In this document: in pieces, positions 27,413-36,460 of the stretch
How the letters are laid out: each line of letters begins with the position of its first letter
Position numbering within the stretch: position 1 is the stretch's first letter
NCBI GenBank assembly: GCA_964595205.1
Contig: CAZQOQ010000018.1
Coordinates: 124,001 to 188,000 of the forward strand
DNA from: JADKIH01 sp964595205
Lineage (GTDB): Bacteria > Bacteroidota > Bacteroidia > AKYH767-A > 2013-40CM-41-45
Direction: 5' to 3'
DNA: 64,000 nt
Position numbers and translations under genes: made by a program
Notes under the pieces: generated by a model
The model's database searches: none
Told to the model about the DNA's origin: nothing
What the model saw: only the letters and a program-made list of their open reading frames with translations

Positions 27413-28342
27413 ATGGCAGAGGTTGAATTAAAAAATCTGGTCAAGACATACGACACAGGCAAAATTGCCGCCGTGAACGATGTTTCGTTCAAAGTGAATA
27501 GCGGTGAATTGTTCGGCCTGATCGGTCCTGACGGTGCAGGCAAAACTAGTATCTTCCGGATGCTGACCACGCTTCTGATTCCCGATGGAGGATCGGCCAC
27601 CGTAAATAAACTCGATGTGGTGAGAGACTATGAACTCATCCGTCAACAGGTGGGATATATGCCGGGAAAATTTTCCCTGTACCAGGATTTGACAGTTAAA
27701 GAAAACCTTGAATTTTTCGCAGCCATTTTTAACACCACCATTGAGGAAAATTACAAGCTGATTAAAGACATCTATATTCAGATTGAGCCATTCAAAAACA
27801 GGCGTGCGGGAAAACTCTCCGGAGGCATGAAGCAAAAACTTGCCCTGTGTTGCGCGCTCATTCATAAGCCGATTGTCCTTTTCCTCGACGAACCTACAAC
27901 AGGCGTTGATGCCGTTTCAAGGAAAGAATTCTGGGAAATGTTACGGCGACTTAAAGAACAGGGCATTACTATTCTGGTATCGACCCCTTATATGGATGAG
28001 GCAAATCTGTGTGAGAGAATTGCGCTCATTCAAAATGGTGAGATTCTCTCACTCGACACACCCGAAAACATCATAAGTAAATATCCCCTGAAATTATTTG
28101 CCGTTTCGGCTGACGACATGATTCGTCTTCTCAGTGATATACGCGGACTAAATTATGTGAACAGTTGTTTTGCTTTTGGCGGAAGCCACCATGTTACATT
28201 ATCCGACAATGGTACTGATTCTCCTGGCCGTCTCATGCATGACCTTGAACAAAAATCTCATTCCGGTTTAAAGATCGTCAACATCAAGCCATCCATTGAA
28301 GACTGTTTTATTCAATTCATGAGCCTAAGGAAATCTGCATGA
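27413..28342 (+). CDS. ABC transporter ATP-binding protein (YbhF N-half type)
   Basis: 309 aa. Walker A GPDGAGKT (about 40-47), signature LSGGMKQKLAL, Walker B VLFLDEP then TTGVD, and an H-loop region replaced by STPYMDEA. The 80-residue C-terminal extension (from about 225) is usual in drug-type ATPases. It pairs with the ATPase encoded next, and the stop/start overlap by four bases. In E. coli the two halves are fused as YbhF; here they are separate genes. It energises the two ABC-2 permeases downstream. Confidence 0.93.
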   Translation: MAEVELKNLVKTYDTGKIAAVNDVSFKVNSGELFGLIGPDGAGKTSIFRMLTTLLIPDGGSATVNKLDVVRDYELIRQQVGYMPGKFSLYQDLTVKENLEFFAAIFNTTIEENYKLIKDIYIQIEPFKNRRAGKLSGGMKQKLALCCALIHKPIVLFLDEPTTGVDAVSRKEFWEMLRRLKEQGITILVSTPYMDEANLCERIALIQNGEILSLDTPENIISKYPLKLFAVSADDMIRLLSDIRGLNYVNSCFAFGGSHHVTLSDNGTDSPGRLMHDLEQKSHSGLKIVNIKPSIEDCFIQFMSLRKSA

Positions 28343-29088
28343 TGAATCCGGAAGTTATCATATCGACAAAAAATCTTACTAAAAAATTTGGAGACTTCGT
28401 TGCTGCAAGCGAAATAACTTTTGATGTATATGCCGGAGAGATATTCGGCTTTCTCGGCGCCAATGGTGCAGGCAAGACCACTGCCATGAGAATGCTTTGC
28501 GGTTTGTCTATGCCTACATCTGGCGAGGCTAAAATTGCAGGCTTCGATATATACAGCGAGACGGAACTGATTAAAAAAAATATCGGGTACATGAGTCAGA
28601 AGTTTTCGCTTTACGAAGATCTTACTGTAGTTGAAAACATTCGGTTTTTTGGCGGAATCTATGGACTGAAATCAAATTTCATAAAGGAAAAAAGCAATCA
28701 ACTGGTAAACCGGTTAGGCTTGACCGGCCAGGCAAATAAGCTGGTTGGAGCGTTACCCTTAGGCTGGAAACAAAAACTTGCCTTTTCCATTGCTGTTTTT
28801 CATGAACCCCGAATCGTATTTCTCGATGAACCGACAGGTGGAGTCGATCCGATAACGAGAAGGCAATTCTGGGATCTCATATATGAAGCAGCCGCAAACG
28901 GCATCACCGTTTTTGTGACCACTCATTATATGGATGAGGCGGAATACTGCAACCGAGTGTCGATCATGGTTGACGGTGTCGTTAAGGCGCTTGATACACC
29001 ATCCGGATTAAAAGAAAAATACAAGGCGGCATCAATGGAAGAAGTTTTTTTCGAAGAAGCCCGCGGCGCAAAAAGAAAAGCAGACTGA
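28339..29088 (+). CDS. ABC transporter ATP-binding protein (YbhF C-half type) with altered signature
   Basis: 249 aa. Walker A GANGAGKT, Walker B IVFLDEP, D-loop GGVDP and H-loop TTHYMDEA are intact. The signature motif, normally LSGGxxQ, reads LPLGWKQ. This variant is also seen in the C-terminal half of YbhF-type proteins. One of the two composite ATP sites may therefore be less active. It overlaps the upstream ATPase by four bases and is followed one base later by the first permease. Confidence 0.92.
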   Translation: MMNPEVIISTKNLTKKFGDFVAASEITFDVYAGEIFGFLGANGAGKTTAMRMLCGLSMPTSGEAKIAGFDIYSETELIKKNIGYMSQKFSLYEDLTVVENIRFFGGIYGLKSNFIKEKSNQLVNRLGLTGQANKLVGALPLGWKQKLAFSIAVFHEPRIVFLDEPTGGVDPITRRQFWDLIYEAAANGITVFVTTHYMDEAEYCNRVSIMVDGVVKALDTPSGLKEKYKAASMEEVFFEEARGAKRKAD

Positions 29089-29089
29089 A

Positions 29090-30187
29090 ATGAAGACCTT
29101 CAGAATATTTGTAAGAAAAGAGTTTCTTCACGTCTTCCGAGATCGCAAGACATTGCTGCTTCTCTTTGGTTTACCCATCGTGCAGATTGTTCTCTTTGGT
29201 TTTGCGCTGACGAACGAAATAAAGAATTCAGCAATAGTCATCTGCGATTACTCAAAGGATGTTTACAGTAAGCGGATAACGGATAAATTCCTTGCGAGTC
29301 CGAATTTCAAAGTTGAAAAATCGCTGATGAGTAATGAAAAGATCGAAGAGTCGTTTAAAGAAGGAAATATTAAACTGGCTGTGGTGTTTCCCGGTTCATT
29401 TGCAGAGTCCATCGATCATCAGAATAAGGCACAGATTCAATTAATCGCCGACGCATCTGATCCCAATACAGCGAATACCCTCATCACATATGCGACGAAT
29501 ATAATAAACGACTATCGCCTGGAGGGCAAAACAATTCCATTTGTAATTCAACCGCAGGTAAGGATGATCTATAATCCTGAATTAAAGGGGGCGACAAACT
29601 TCGTCCCCGGCGTAATGTCGCTTGTACTGCTTCTCGTATGCGTGCTGATGACTTCAGTTTCGATCGTGCGTGAAAAAGAAAATGGAACGATGGAGGTTTT
29701 ACTGGTTTCGCCTTTTCACAGGTTCATGGTCATCCTCTCGAAGGTTACTCCATATTTTGTTTTATCTCTTGTTAACCTGGCGGTTATTTTATTTTTAAGT
29801 GTGAATCTGCTTGACACCCCGATCAGGGGCAGCGTGCTTTTACTTGTTGCGGTAAGCGCCTTGTTCATTATTACTGCGCTTTCACTGGGAATTCTTATTT
29901 CCAATGTTACCGATACTCAGCAGACAGCCATGTTCGCTTCTTTGGTTGGAATGTTAATGCCAACCGTTCTCCTGTCAGGTTTCATGTTTCCGCTGGAAAA
30001 TATGCCGTTAGCACTTCAACTGATTTCGAACATCGTCCCTTCAAAGTGGTATTTCATCATCGTGAAGTCCGTAATGATAAAGGGTCTCGGCTTCATGTCT
30101 ATCTGGAAAGAAGCGGCAGCACTTCTGCTGATGACTGTTGCATTGACCATTATAAGCCTGAAACGTTTTAAAGTCAGACTTGCATGA
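29090..30187 (+). CDS. ABC-2 type permease, first subunit
   Basis: 365 aa. It has one N-terminal helix (about 20-42), a periplasmic domain of about 130 residues, then five helices (about 175-365). The loop EKENGTMEVLLVSPF at the cytoplasmic side is the ABC-2 coupling motif. LLSGFMFPLENMP precedes the last helices. It matches the YbhS/YbhR family. The stop and the start of the second permease overlap by four bases, which suggests a heterodimer made in equal amounts. Confidence 0.92.
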   Translation: MKTFRIFVRKEFLHVFRDRKTLLLLFGLPIVQIVLFGFALTNEIKNSAIVICDYSKDVYSKRITDKFLASPNFKVEKSLMSNEKIEESFKEGNIKLAVVFPGSFAESIDHQNKAQIQLIADASDPNTANTLITYATNIINDYRLEGKTIPFVIQPQVRMIYNPELKGATNFVPGVMSLVLLLVCVLMTSVSIVREKENGTMEVLLVSPFHRFMVILSKVTPYFVLSLVNLAVILFLSVNLLDTPIRGSVLLLVAVSALFIITALSLGILISNVTDTQQTAMFASLVGMLMPTVLLSGFMFPLENMPLALQLISNIVPSKWYFIIVKSVMIKGLGFMSIWKEAAALLLMTVALTIISLKRFKVRLA

Positions 30188-31305
30188 AGGTAATTGGCTA
30201 TTTATTACAGAAAGAGTTCCGCCAGATATTCCGAAATATCACGATACTGAGGATGATCATAGCAATACCCGTCATTCAATTACTTGTATTGCCATTAGCC
30301 GCCGACTATGAAATAAAAAATATCAATGTTGCTGTAGTCGATCACGATCATTCAGGGTACACTCAAAAATTAATTTCTTCAATTTCCTCTTCGGGGTATT
30401 TTGTCATGGTTTCCTATGGCAATTCATATAAGCAGGCCTTTCATCAGATTGAAAAGGATGAAGCAGATCTTATCCTTGAAATCCCTGCCGGATTTGAACG
30501 AAATCTTTTGCGTGAAGGGAAACAGGATGTATTCATAGCAGTGAATGCCATCAATGGAACGAAAGCGAATATTGGAGGAGCATACCTCGTTCAGATTATA
30601 CGAAGGTTTAATGAGCAGGTAGTTGCATCACTCGTGCCGGTTCCTTCATTTGCATCGGCTCCCTCAATAGAAATTGTTTCCAGCAACTGGTATAATACGA
30701 TGCTTAATTACCATGTTTACATGGTGCCTGGAATTTTAGTGCTGCTCGTAACGCTGATAGGAATGATCATGTGTTCTCTCAATATTGTTGTGGAAAAAGA
30801 AAAGGGAACGATCGAACAGATAAATGTTACACCGGTAAAGAAGTACCAGTTTATTCTCGGAAAGCTGATACCATTCTGGATTATCGGACTGTTCGTATTC
30901 ACCCTTGGACTCTTCGGAGTTGCGCGTTTGGTATATGGCATCGTTCCGGAGGGAAATATTCTCGTTCTTTATTCATTTCTTGCAATTTACCTCATCGCTG
31001 TTTTGGGAATCGGACTCACCATTTCAGCTTATTCAACTACTCAGCAGCAGGCAATGTCAGTAGCCTTTTTCTTAATGATGATATTTCTACTGATGGGAGG
31101 CCTCTTCACACCGATAGAAAGCATGCCCGAATGGGCTAAGTGGATTACGCGGATCAATCCCGTTACTTATTTTATTGAGGTCATGCGGATGGTTGTAATG
31201 AAAGGGAGCGGCTTCCATGAGTTAAAAAAACATTTTGTAATCATGTTTTTCTTTGCTCTGATTACAAATACCTGGGCGGTTATTAGCTACAAGAAGAGGG
31301 TGTAG
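30184..31305 (+). CDS. ABC-2 type permease, second subunit
   Basis: 373 aa with the same layout as the preceding permease: one anchor helix, a periplasmic domain, then five helices. The coupling motif is EKEKGTIEQINVTPV and the late motif LLMGGLFTPIESMP. It completes the transmembrane part of the tripartite efflux pump. The substrate is unknown; related systems export drugs and hydrophobic cations. It is the last gene of the operon. A run of eight to nine T follows at 31308, without a clear stem. Confidence 0.92.
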   Translation: MKVIGYLLQKEFRQIFRNITILRMIIAIPVIQLLVLPLAADYEIKNINVAVVDHDHSGYTQKLISSISSSGYFVMVSYGNSYKQAFHQIEKDEADLILEIPAGFERNLLREGKQDVFIAVNAINGTKANIGGAYLVQIIRRFNEQVVASLVPVPSFASAPSIEIVSSNWYNTMLNYHVYMVPGILVLLVTLIGMIMCSLNIVVEKEKGTIEQINVTPVKKYQFILGKLIPFWIIGLFVFTLGLFGVARLVYGIVPEGNILVLYSFLAIYLIAVLGIGLTISAYSTTQQQAMSVAFFLMMIFLLMGGLFTPIESMPEWAKWITRINPVTYFIEVMRMVVMKGSGFHELKKHFVIMFFFALITNTWAVISYKKRV

Positions 31306-31354
31306 TTTTTTTTTATACTGATGAACAATTTGAAAATGCCGGTTCGTCAATTTG

Positions 31355-33142
31355 TTATGTAGTATCAGGACTCCTCCGAAGTTTGAATTTATTCATCTGT
31401 CGATTTTCGGTAATGCCAGAGGGAATTGCATCAATCAGTTTACGGGTATATGGCGAGACCGGATTCCTGTAGATAATATCAGGATCTCCGCTCTCTTCGA
31501 TCTTTCCGTTTTTCATTACGATCATGCGGTCGCTCATAAATTTCACGACTGATAAATCATGCGAAATGAAAATACAGGTAAACCCCAGGTTGCGTTTCAG
31601 CTGATTCAGCAGATTCAGAATCTGGGCCTGAATGGAAACATCGAGTGCAGACACACATTCATCACAGATGATAAATTCAGGCTGCGATGCCAGTGCCCTT
31701 GCAATGCAAATCCGCTGACGCTGTCCGCCGCTGAATTCATGCGGATACCTGTGGAAATGTTCCGCCTTCAGGTCAACCCGTTCAAGCAGTTCAAATACCT
31801 TCTGTTTACGGTTCCCGGGAAACAGTCCATGAACCGTCATCGGCTCGAGGATTGCCTCACCGATTTTCATCCGCGGATTTAAAGATGAATACGGATCCTG
31901 GAAAATGATCTGGAGGTGTTTGCGCATTTTTCTCAGTTCGCTTCCCGGCAATGATGATAAATCCTTTCCTTTAAAAATTACTCTTCCTGAAGAATCATCG
32001 GTCAAACGCAAAACAGCACGGGCAAGAGTGGTCTTTCCACTTCCGGATTCTCCGACCAGTCCTAAAGTTTCTCCGGGATAAACATCAAAGCTTACATCAA
32101 CTACGGCAGGAATGTATCCTGCTGTCCTGCTAAAAACACCTTTGCGGACCGGGAAATTAACCTTTATGTTCTTTACCTGAAGCAGGGGCTTCTGCGCATA
32201 TAATTTTTCCTGAGAGGCCTTTATCTCTGACGAAGTTATTTCGTTTCCGGAATCAGTAATGGAACTGATTGTTTCAGTTATGGAGCCATCCTGATTCACT
32301 TTCATGAAGTCGTGAATCGTTGGAAGAATTCTCAATTTCTTATTGAGTGGCGGGCGACAGGCAAGCAAACCTTTTGTATATGGATGTTTGGGTTCGTAAA
32401 AAACGTCATCGACATTTCCTTCTTCAACAATTTTACCTTTATACATGATCAGAATCCTGTCGGCGATTTCTGCGACAACACCAAGGTCGTGGGTGATAAA
32501 CAGGAGACCAGTATCATTTTCCTGCTGTAAGTTCTTCATCAGCCTGAGAATTGTTGCCTGCACGGTTACGTCGAGAGAAGAAGTCGGTTCATCGGCGATG
32601 AGCAAGGCGGGATCACAGCTCGTTGCCATGGCAATCATTACGCGTTGCTTTTGTCCTCCGGAAAGCTGATGCGGGTATGCATCATATAATTCATGCGGCC
32701 TGGGCAATTGAACTTTTTCGAAGAGTGAAACGGTTCGTTCACGTGCTTCATGCGGGTTCATTTTTCTATGGGTGATCAATGCTTCAGCGACCTGGCTGCC
32801 GCAGGAAAAAACCGGGTTTAGCGAAGTCATCGGCTCCTGGAAAATCATTGCAATATCGCTGCCGCGATATTTTCTCATTTCGCTGTTTTGTAATGTTGCA
32901 AGATTAACCAACGGTTTTCCCGGGGGATGAAAAAGAATGTCGCCTTTCATTTTTCCTTCCGGGGCAAGTAATCGCATGATAGAAAGCGATGTGACGGTTT
33001 TCCCTGAGCCAGATTCTCCGACGATGCCGACCGTCTCACCTTTGTTGAGTGAAAAGCAAACATCGTTTACCGCATCGACAGTAAATTTTTCGGTTTGGAA
33101 AGTTATGCTTAGATTTCTTACTTCCAGCAGCAGTTCTGGCAT
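31355..33142 (-). CDS. Fused oligopeptide-type ABC ATPase, two nucleotide-binding domains
   Basis: 595 aa with two complete ATPase domains (about 5-260 and 315-575). Each has GESGSGKT as Walker A, a signature of SGGQ(K/R)QR, and a DE-type Walker B (LIADEPTS; FIICDECVS). After the first domain, HPYTKGLLACRPP marks the oligopeptide/dipeptide transporter C-terminal segment. It resembles GsiA/YejF. Its permeases and binding protein are not nearby, so it must work with subunits encoded elsewhere. Convergent with the efflux operon. The 56 bases to the exonuclease gene hold nothing notable. Confidence 0.93.
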   Translation of the reverse strand: MPELLLEVRNLSITFQTEKFTVDAVNDVCFSLNKGETVGIVGESGSGKTVTSLSIMRLLAPEGKMKGDILFHPPGKPLVNLATLQNSEMRKYRGSDIAMIFQEPMTSLNPVFSCGSQVAEALITHRKMNPHEARERTVSLFEKVQLPRPHELYDAYPHQLSGGQKQRVMIAMATSCDPALLIADEPTSSLDVTVQATILRLMKNLQQENDTGLLFITHDLGVVAEIADRILIMYKGKIVEEGNVDDVFYEPKHPYTKGLLACRPPLNKKLRILPTIHDFMKVNQDGSITETISSITDSGNEITSSEIKASQEKLYAQKPLLQVKNIKVNFPVRKGVFSRTAGYIPAVVDVSFDVYPGETLGLVGESGSGKTTLARAVLRLTDDSSGRVIFKGKDLSSLPGSELRKMRKHLQIIFQDPYSSLNPRMKIGEAILEPMTVHGLFPGNRKQKVFELLERVDLKAEHFHRYPHEFSGGQRQRICIARALASQPEFIICDECVSALDVSIQAQILNLLNQLKRNLGFTCIFISHDLSVVKFMSDRMIVMKNGKIEESGDPDIIYRNPVSPYTRKLIDAIPSGITENRQMNKFKLRRSPDTT

Positions 33143-33198
33143 ATTAAAAATAAAGATACTCTTTAGGACTTTCCTGTAAGAGTTTTAGAAAAAATTGT

Positions 33199-33909
33199 TT
33201 AAACAATTTCCACATCCTCCGGATCAACCAATTCCTCGCAGCGGAATTTTTTGAAAATCTGCGCAACGGTTAAAACATCCTTCTGGCAATAGTTTACGAT
33301 CCTTTCGAGGTTATCTTCTTCCCAATATACTTTCCAGACGATGCTGCCGTCGATATCATCTTTAGGAGTGGGAATTCCGAACACGGCAGCGAGTAATGTT
33401 AAGGTTGTATACGATTTATAGTCGCCGAATTTCCACAATTCCATGGTATCAAGATGAGCAACCTCCCATGGTTTTTTTCCTGCGATGTCAAGAATGGAAG
33501 GTAGTGCAAGCTGGTTGATCAGAAATCTCCTGCAGAGGTAGGGAAAGTCGAATTCCTTTCCATTGTGAGCGCATAATATTTTGTTAGGAGCATTGAAAGA
33601 AGTCCGAAGCATTATTGAAAAGTCCGTCAGTATTTCTTTCTCATCGTGCCCATAGAAAGATTTTATTCTCAATTTTCCGTTATTAAAATACCCACAGGAA
33701 ATACAAATGATTTTTCCGAATTCGGAATAGATGCCGGCTCGGTTATAAATATCTGCAGGCAATGCTTCTTCGGGATTATTTTTTAAAGTTTCGCACTTCT
33801 TCTTCCAGAGCTCCTTGAAATTTTCCGGTAGCGCTTCATAAGAATTATATTGAGGGACGGTTTCGATATCGAGGAAGAGGATATTTGACAGTGGTATTGC
33901 TTCGAGCAT
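33199..33909 (-). CDS. DEDDy 3'-5' exonuclease, PolB-like
   Basis: 236 aa from the ATG at 33909; the TTG at 33915 is less likely. The three exonuclease motifs are present: FLDIETVP (Exo I), AHNGKEFDFPYL (Exo II) and YCQKDVLTVAQIF (Exo III, YxxxD type). It matches the family of stand-alone predicted PolB-like exonucleases. It should act on DNA or RNA 3' ends in the cytoplasm; the physiological substrate is unknown. A promoter box TAGTTTTG lies on the same strand at 33953-33960. Confidence 0.85.
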   Translation of the reverse strand: MLEAIPLSNILFLDIETVPQYNSYEALPENFKELWKKKCETLKNNPEEALPADIYNRAGIYSEFGKIICISCGYFNNGKLRIKSFYGHDEKEILTDFSIMLRTSFNAPNKILCAHNGKEFDFPYLCRRFLINQLALPSILDIAGKKPWEVAHLDTMELWKFGDYKSYTTLTLLAAVFGIPTPKDDIDGSIVWKVYWEEDNLERIVNYCQKDVLTVAQIFKKFRCEELVDPEDVEIV

Positions 33910-33952
33910 GGTCAATTAAATTAATTGCAACTTCGCTGTTGTGGATTATTAA

Positions 33953-33960
33953 CAAAACTA
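33953..33960 (-). promoter_or_regulatory. Bacteroidota -7 box for the exonuclease gene
   Basis: The - strand reads TAGTTTTG, a full match to TAnnTTTG. It is 43 bases from the start codon at 33909. Confidence 0.6.
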
Positions 33961-34000
33961 TGGGTATTAACTCCAATTAACAACCAATAAAAGCAACAAA

Positions 34001-34405
34001 CTATCTGATCATTACCCCGCGCTTATTCAAAACGGGAATCATCGTAAAATTTGACTCGCTGATCGTTTCGGGAAGAAAAACATATTTCTTATCGTAAATA
34101 TGTTTGCCCAGATAAAAGCTTACCCAAAACTCATTGCTGAGTCCGAAAAGGTTTTCCATAATGGGTTCGATCCTGGCATATTCCTTCGCTTCTACATTTC
34201 CGATGAGATGTCGCAGGACAGATGTCTTTACTTCTCTTCCTTCAAATTGACCGTACCCTTTGGAACTTACCAGTACATTACTGATTTCCTTATCGTATAA
34301 ATTAATAAGGTAGGCATTCCAAACAAGAGTTCCTTCATCGTCAGGTTCGTGAACGATTGCTATAACGATATTCTCTACAACCAGTTGGGGAATGTCCTTC
34401 AGCAT
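34001..34405 (-). CDS. Conserved hypothetical protein
   Basis: 134 aa, soluble, with no signal or membrane segment. It has a mixed alpha/beta character. Notable segments are ENIVIAIVHEPDDEGTLVWNAYLIN, EVKTSVLRHLIG and the ending MIPVLNKRGVMIR. I have the impression of a small cytoplasmic family shared by many Bacteroidota, but I cannot name it with certainty. The length, codon use and a strong promoter support a real gene. Its -7 box ends only 8 bases upstream of the ATG, so the transcript is probably leaderless or nearly so. Confidence 0.8.
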   Translation of the reverse strand: MLKDIPQLVVENIVIAIVHEPDDEGTLVWNAYLINLYDKEISNVLVSSKGYGQFEGREVKTSVLRHLIGNVEAKEYARIEPIMENLFGLSNEFWVSFYLGKHIYDKKYVFLPETISESNFTMIPVLNKRGVMIR

Positions 34406-34413
34406 ATACTATG

Positions 34414-34421
34414 CAAAGATA
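34414..34421 (-). promoter_or_regulatory. Bacteroidota -7 box next to a start codon
   Basis: The - strand reads TATCTTTG, a full match to TAnnTTTG. It ends 8 bases before the ATG at 34405, so transcription should begin at or near the start codon. Confidence 0.65.
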
Positions 34422-34439
34422 AGGGAATTCACATTTTAT

Positions 34440-35603
34440 TTAGTGTGTTCCGAAAGTTTTCAAAACTTCTGTCGTGTAGGTTATCATATCTGTATAGTGA
34501 TTATCCGTTTTTTCACCTCTCAGCCTTCCTAAACGCACGATGATAATTCTCTCGTCGGGAATTACAATGATATACTGCCCCAGAATTCCACGGGCATAAA
34601 AAATCTTATGGGTGTTTAAATTCATCAGCCACCAGTGATAACCATAATAATCTACTACTTTACCGCTTTCATCCACGCAGCCGTTTGGAGAAACGGATTT
34701 GCTCATATAATCATACGGAACAATCGTCGTCCCGTTCCATTTCCCGCTGTCAAGATATAATTTTCCGATTTTGGCGAAATCCCTCGTTGTGGAATAAAAA
34801 CAACAATAAGATTTTTCAATTCCTTCGAAATGATCGAGTGACCAGTACGCAGGCTGGGTTGCACCTAACGGAATCCAGAGATTCTTCGAAGCAAAATCTG
34901 AAATCGTCATGCCTGATGCTTTGGAAATTACGATCGATAACAAAACGGTATTGCAGCTCATGTATCTGAAAATTTTTCCTGGCTCCTCCACTACTTTCAG
35001 CTTCTTTACCTGATGTTCGAGGTCAGTTCCGTAATATGCTTCCGTTGTCTTCGAGAAAAGACTATTGTAACTCTCATCCCAGTTGAGCCCCGAACTCATC
35101 GTAAGAAGATGCCTGATCTTCAACTTTGCATTATTACCCTCTGAAAATTCCGGAATATATTTTCCAACAGGATCCTCTGTCGAAATTAATCCGTCACGAA
35201 TTGCAATGCCTGCCAGGATTCCGACAATACTTTTAGCTACTGAAAAAGAATTGATCATCGAATTCGAAATATACTTATCCCAATAATGCTCATAAACAAT
35301 TGAGTCTTGTTTGATAACCAGGAATGCCACGCTTTCCCGCTTTATTAATTCGCTGTCCAGCTCCGGTGTTAATTTCACCTTATTATAGTCTGATGCTACC
35401 GGCCATTGCTGAGGATTCTTTTCGCTTATTATCCTCGTGTCAAAAATATTCAAATCATCAATGCCGGGATAAGTGTAAATCAGGGTCTTATATATATATG
35501 TGTAACCGGTGATCCAGATTGCAATCATGAGGCTTATTACGATGATGCCTGCCGACCAGATGAAGCGCGACCAGAATCGGGATTTTGTTTTTACTTTGGG
35601 CAT
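34440..35603 (-). CDS. Serine hydrolase of the beta-lactamase (class C-like) family
   Basis: 387 aa from the ATG at 35603. One N-terminal helix (about 14-33) anchors it. The catalytic SxxK is Ser121-Val-Ala-Lys124 in NSFSVAKSIVG. The second motif is a Y-x-S form (RYMSCN), and HWWL near the end sits in the place of the third motif. It is more like an esterase or peptidase of this fold than an antibiotic-degrading enzyme. It should act in the periplasm. Substrate unknown. It lies alone between the hypothetical gene and lipB. Confidence 0.85.
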   Translation of the reverse strand: MPKVKTKSRFWSRFIWSAGIIVISLMIAIWITGYTYIYKTLIYTYPGIDDLNIFDTRIISEKNPQQWPVASDYNKVKLTPELDSELIKRESVAFLVIKQDSIVYEHYWDKYISNSMINSFSVAKSIVGILAGIAIRDGLISTEDPVGKYIPEFSEGNNAKLKIRHLLTMSSGLNWDESYNSLFSKTTEAYYGTDLEHQVKKLKVVEEPGKIFRYMSCNTVLLSIVISKASGMTISDFASKNLWIPLGATQPAYWSLDHFEGIEKSYCCFYSTTRDFAKIGKLYLDSGKWNGTTIVPYDYMSKSVSPNGCVDESGKVVDYYGYHWWLMNLNTHKIFYARGILGQYIIVIPDERIIIVRLGRLRGEKTDNHYTDMITYTTEVLKTFGTH

Positions 35604-35722
35604 ACGTGCAAAATAGCATGAAATCAACCAGAAAATATTCCAGGCGGTAATGAATTATCAACGGCTTGCTGTAAATCTGCAGGAAAAAACAACAGTTTTC
35701 CTGCTGATAAAACCACAGACCA

Positions 35723-36460
35723 TTAAACTAAACGCATTCCGAAAAGTCCGGATAAATTTTTCTTAAGCTTTTCGGCCACCTCTTTCATGTCCGGCTTCCG
35801 GCCTAATTCTTTTTCCATAGAAGTAACACTTTTATCAATGATACCGCATGGAACGATGTGATTAAAATAAGACAGGTCGGTATTCACATTGAATGCAAAT
35901 CCATGCATCGTTACCCAGCGCGAACACCTGACACCGATTGCACATATTTTCCGGGCATGCTTTTCATCATTCCCGTCGAGCCAGACACCCGTGCTGCCGT
36001 CCAGGCGTCCGGCGGAAATACCATATTCTTTTAATGTGAGAATGACTGCTTCTTCTAAAAAACGCAGATACTTATGAATATCAGTAAAGAAAAAATCCAG
36101 GTCCAGTATCGGATACCCGACGATCTGTCCCGGGCCATGATATGTAATATCTCCTCCCCTGTTGTTCCTGTAAAAGGCGGCCTGCAGCTTTTGTAAATCG
36201 TGTTGAGTAGCAATCAGATTTTTTTCATCGCCGCTGCGACCGAGTGTATAAACATGAGGATGCTCACAAAATAACAGATGATGTTGCTGAACCATTTTCT
36301 CATTCTCCGGCAATTGCCTGTTTGCGAGTTTGCGTTCAACGACTTCATTAAACAATTTTTCCTGAAGATCCCATGCTTCGCGGTAATCGATGAGTCCGAT
36401 GTCGTGAAAAAATACATCCACCGACCTGTTTACCGGTTCAATGAAGGCTGCGGAATTCAT
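35723..36460 (-). CDS. lipB: Lipoyl(octanoyl) transferase
   Basis: 245 aa. The ATG at 36460 overlaps the upstream stop codon (TGATG) and is preferred to the longer reading to 36616. Family motifs are RGGDITYHGPGQIVGYPILDL, the lysine in ARKICAIGVR, MHGFAFNVNTDL and the catalytic cysteine in IVPCGI. It moves octanoate from acyl carrier protein to lipoyl domains of dehydrogenases in the cytoplasm. It is translationally coupled to the isomerase gene, though the pathways are unrelated. Confidence 0.95.
   Translation of the reverse strand: MNSAAFIEPVNRSVDVFFHDIGLIDYREAWDLQEKLFNEVVERKLANRQLPENEKMVQQHHLLFCEHPHVYTLGRSGDEKNLIATQHDLQKLQAAFYRNNRGGDITYHGPGQIVGYPILDLDFFFTDIHKYLRFLEEAVILTLKEYGISAGRLDGSTGVWLDGNDEKHARKICAIGVRCSRWVTMHGFAFNVNTDLSYFNHIVPCGIIDKSVTSMEKELGRKPDMKEVAEKLKKNLSGLFGMRLV

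Noticed and set aside
34440..35603. Antibiotic-resistance beta-lactamase
   Set aside because: SxxK is present but the other motifs are not those of class C resistance enzymes; a general serine hydrolase is more likely.
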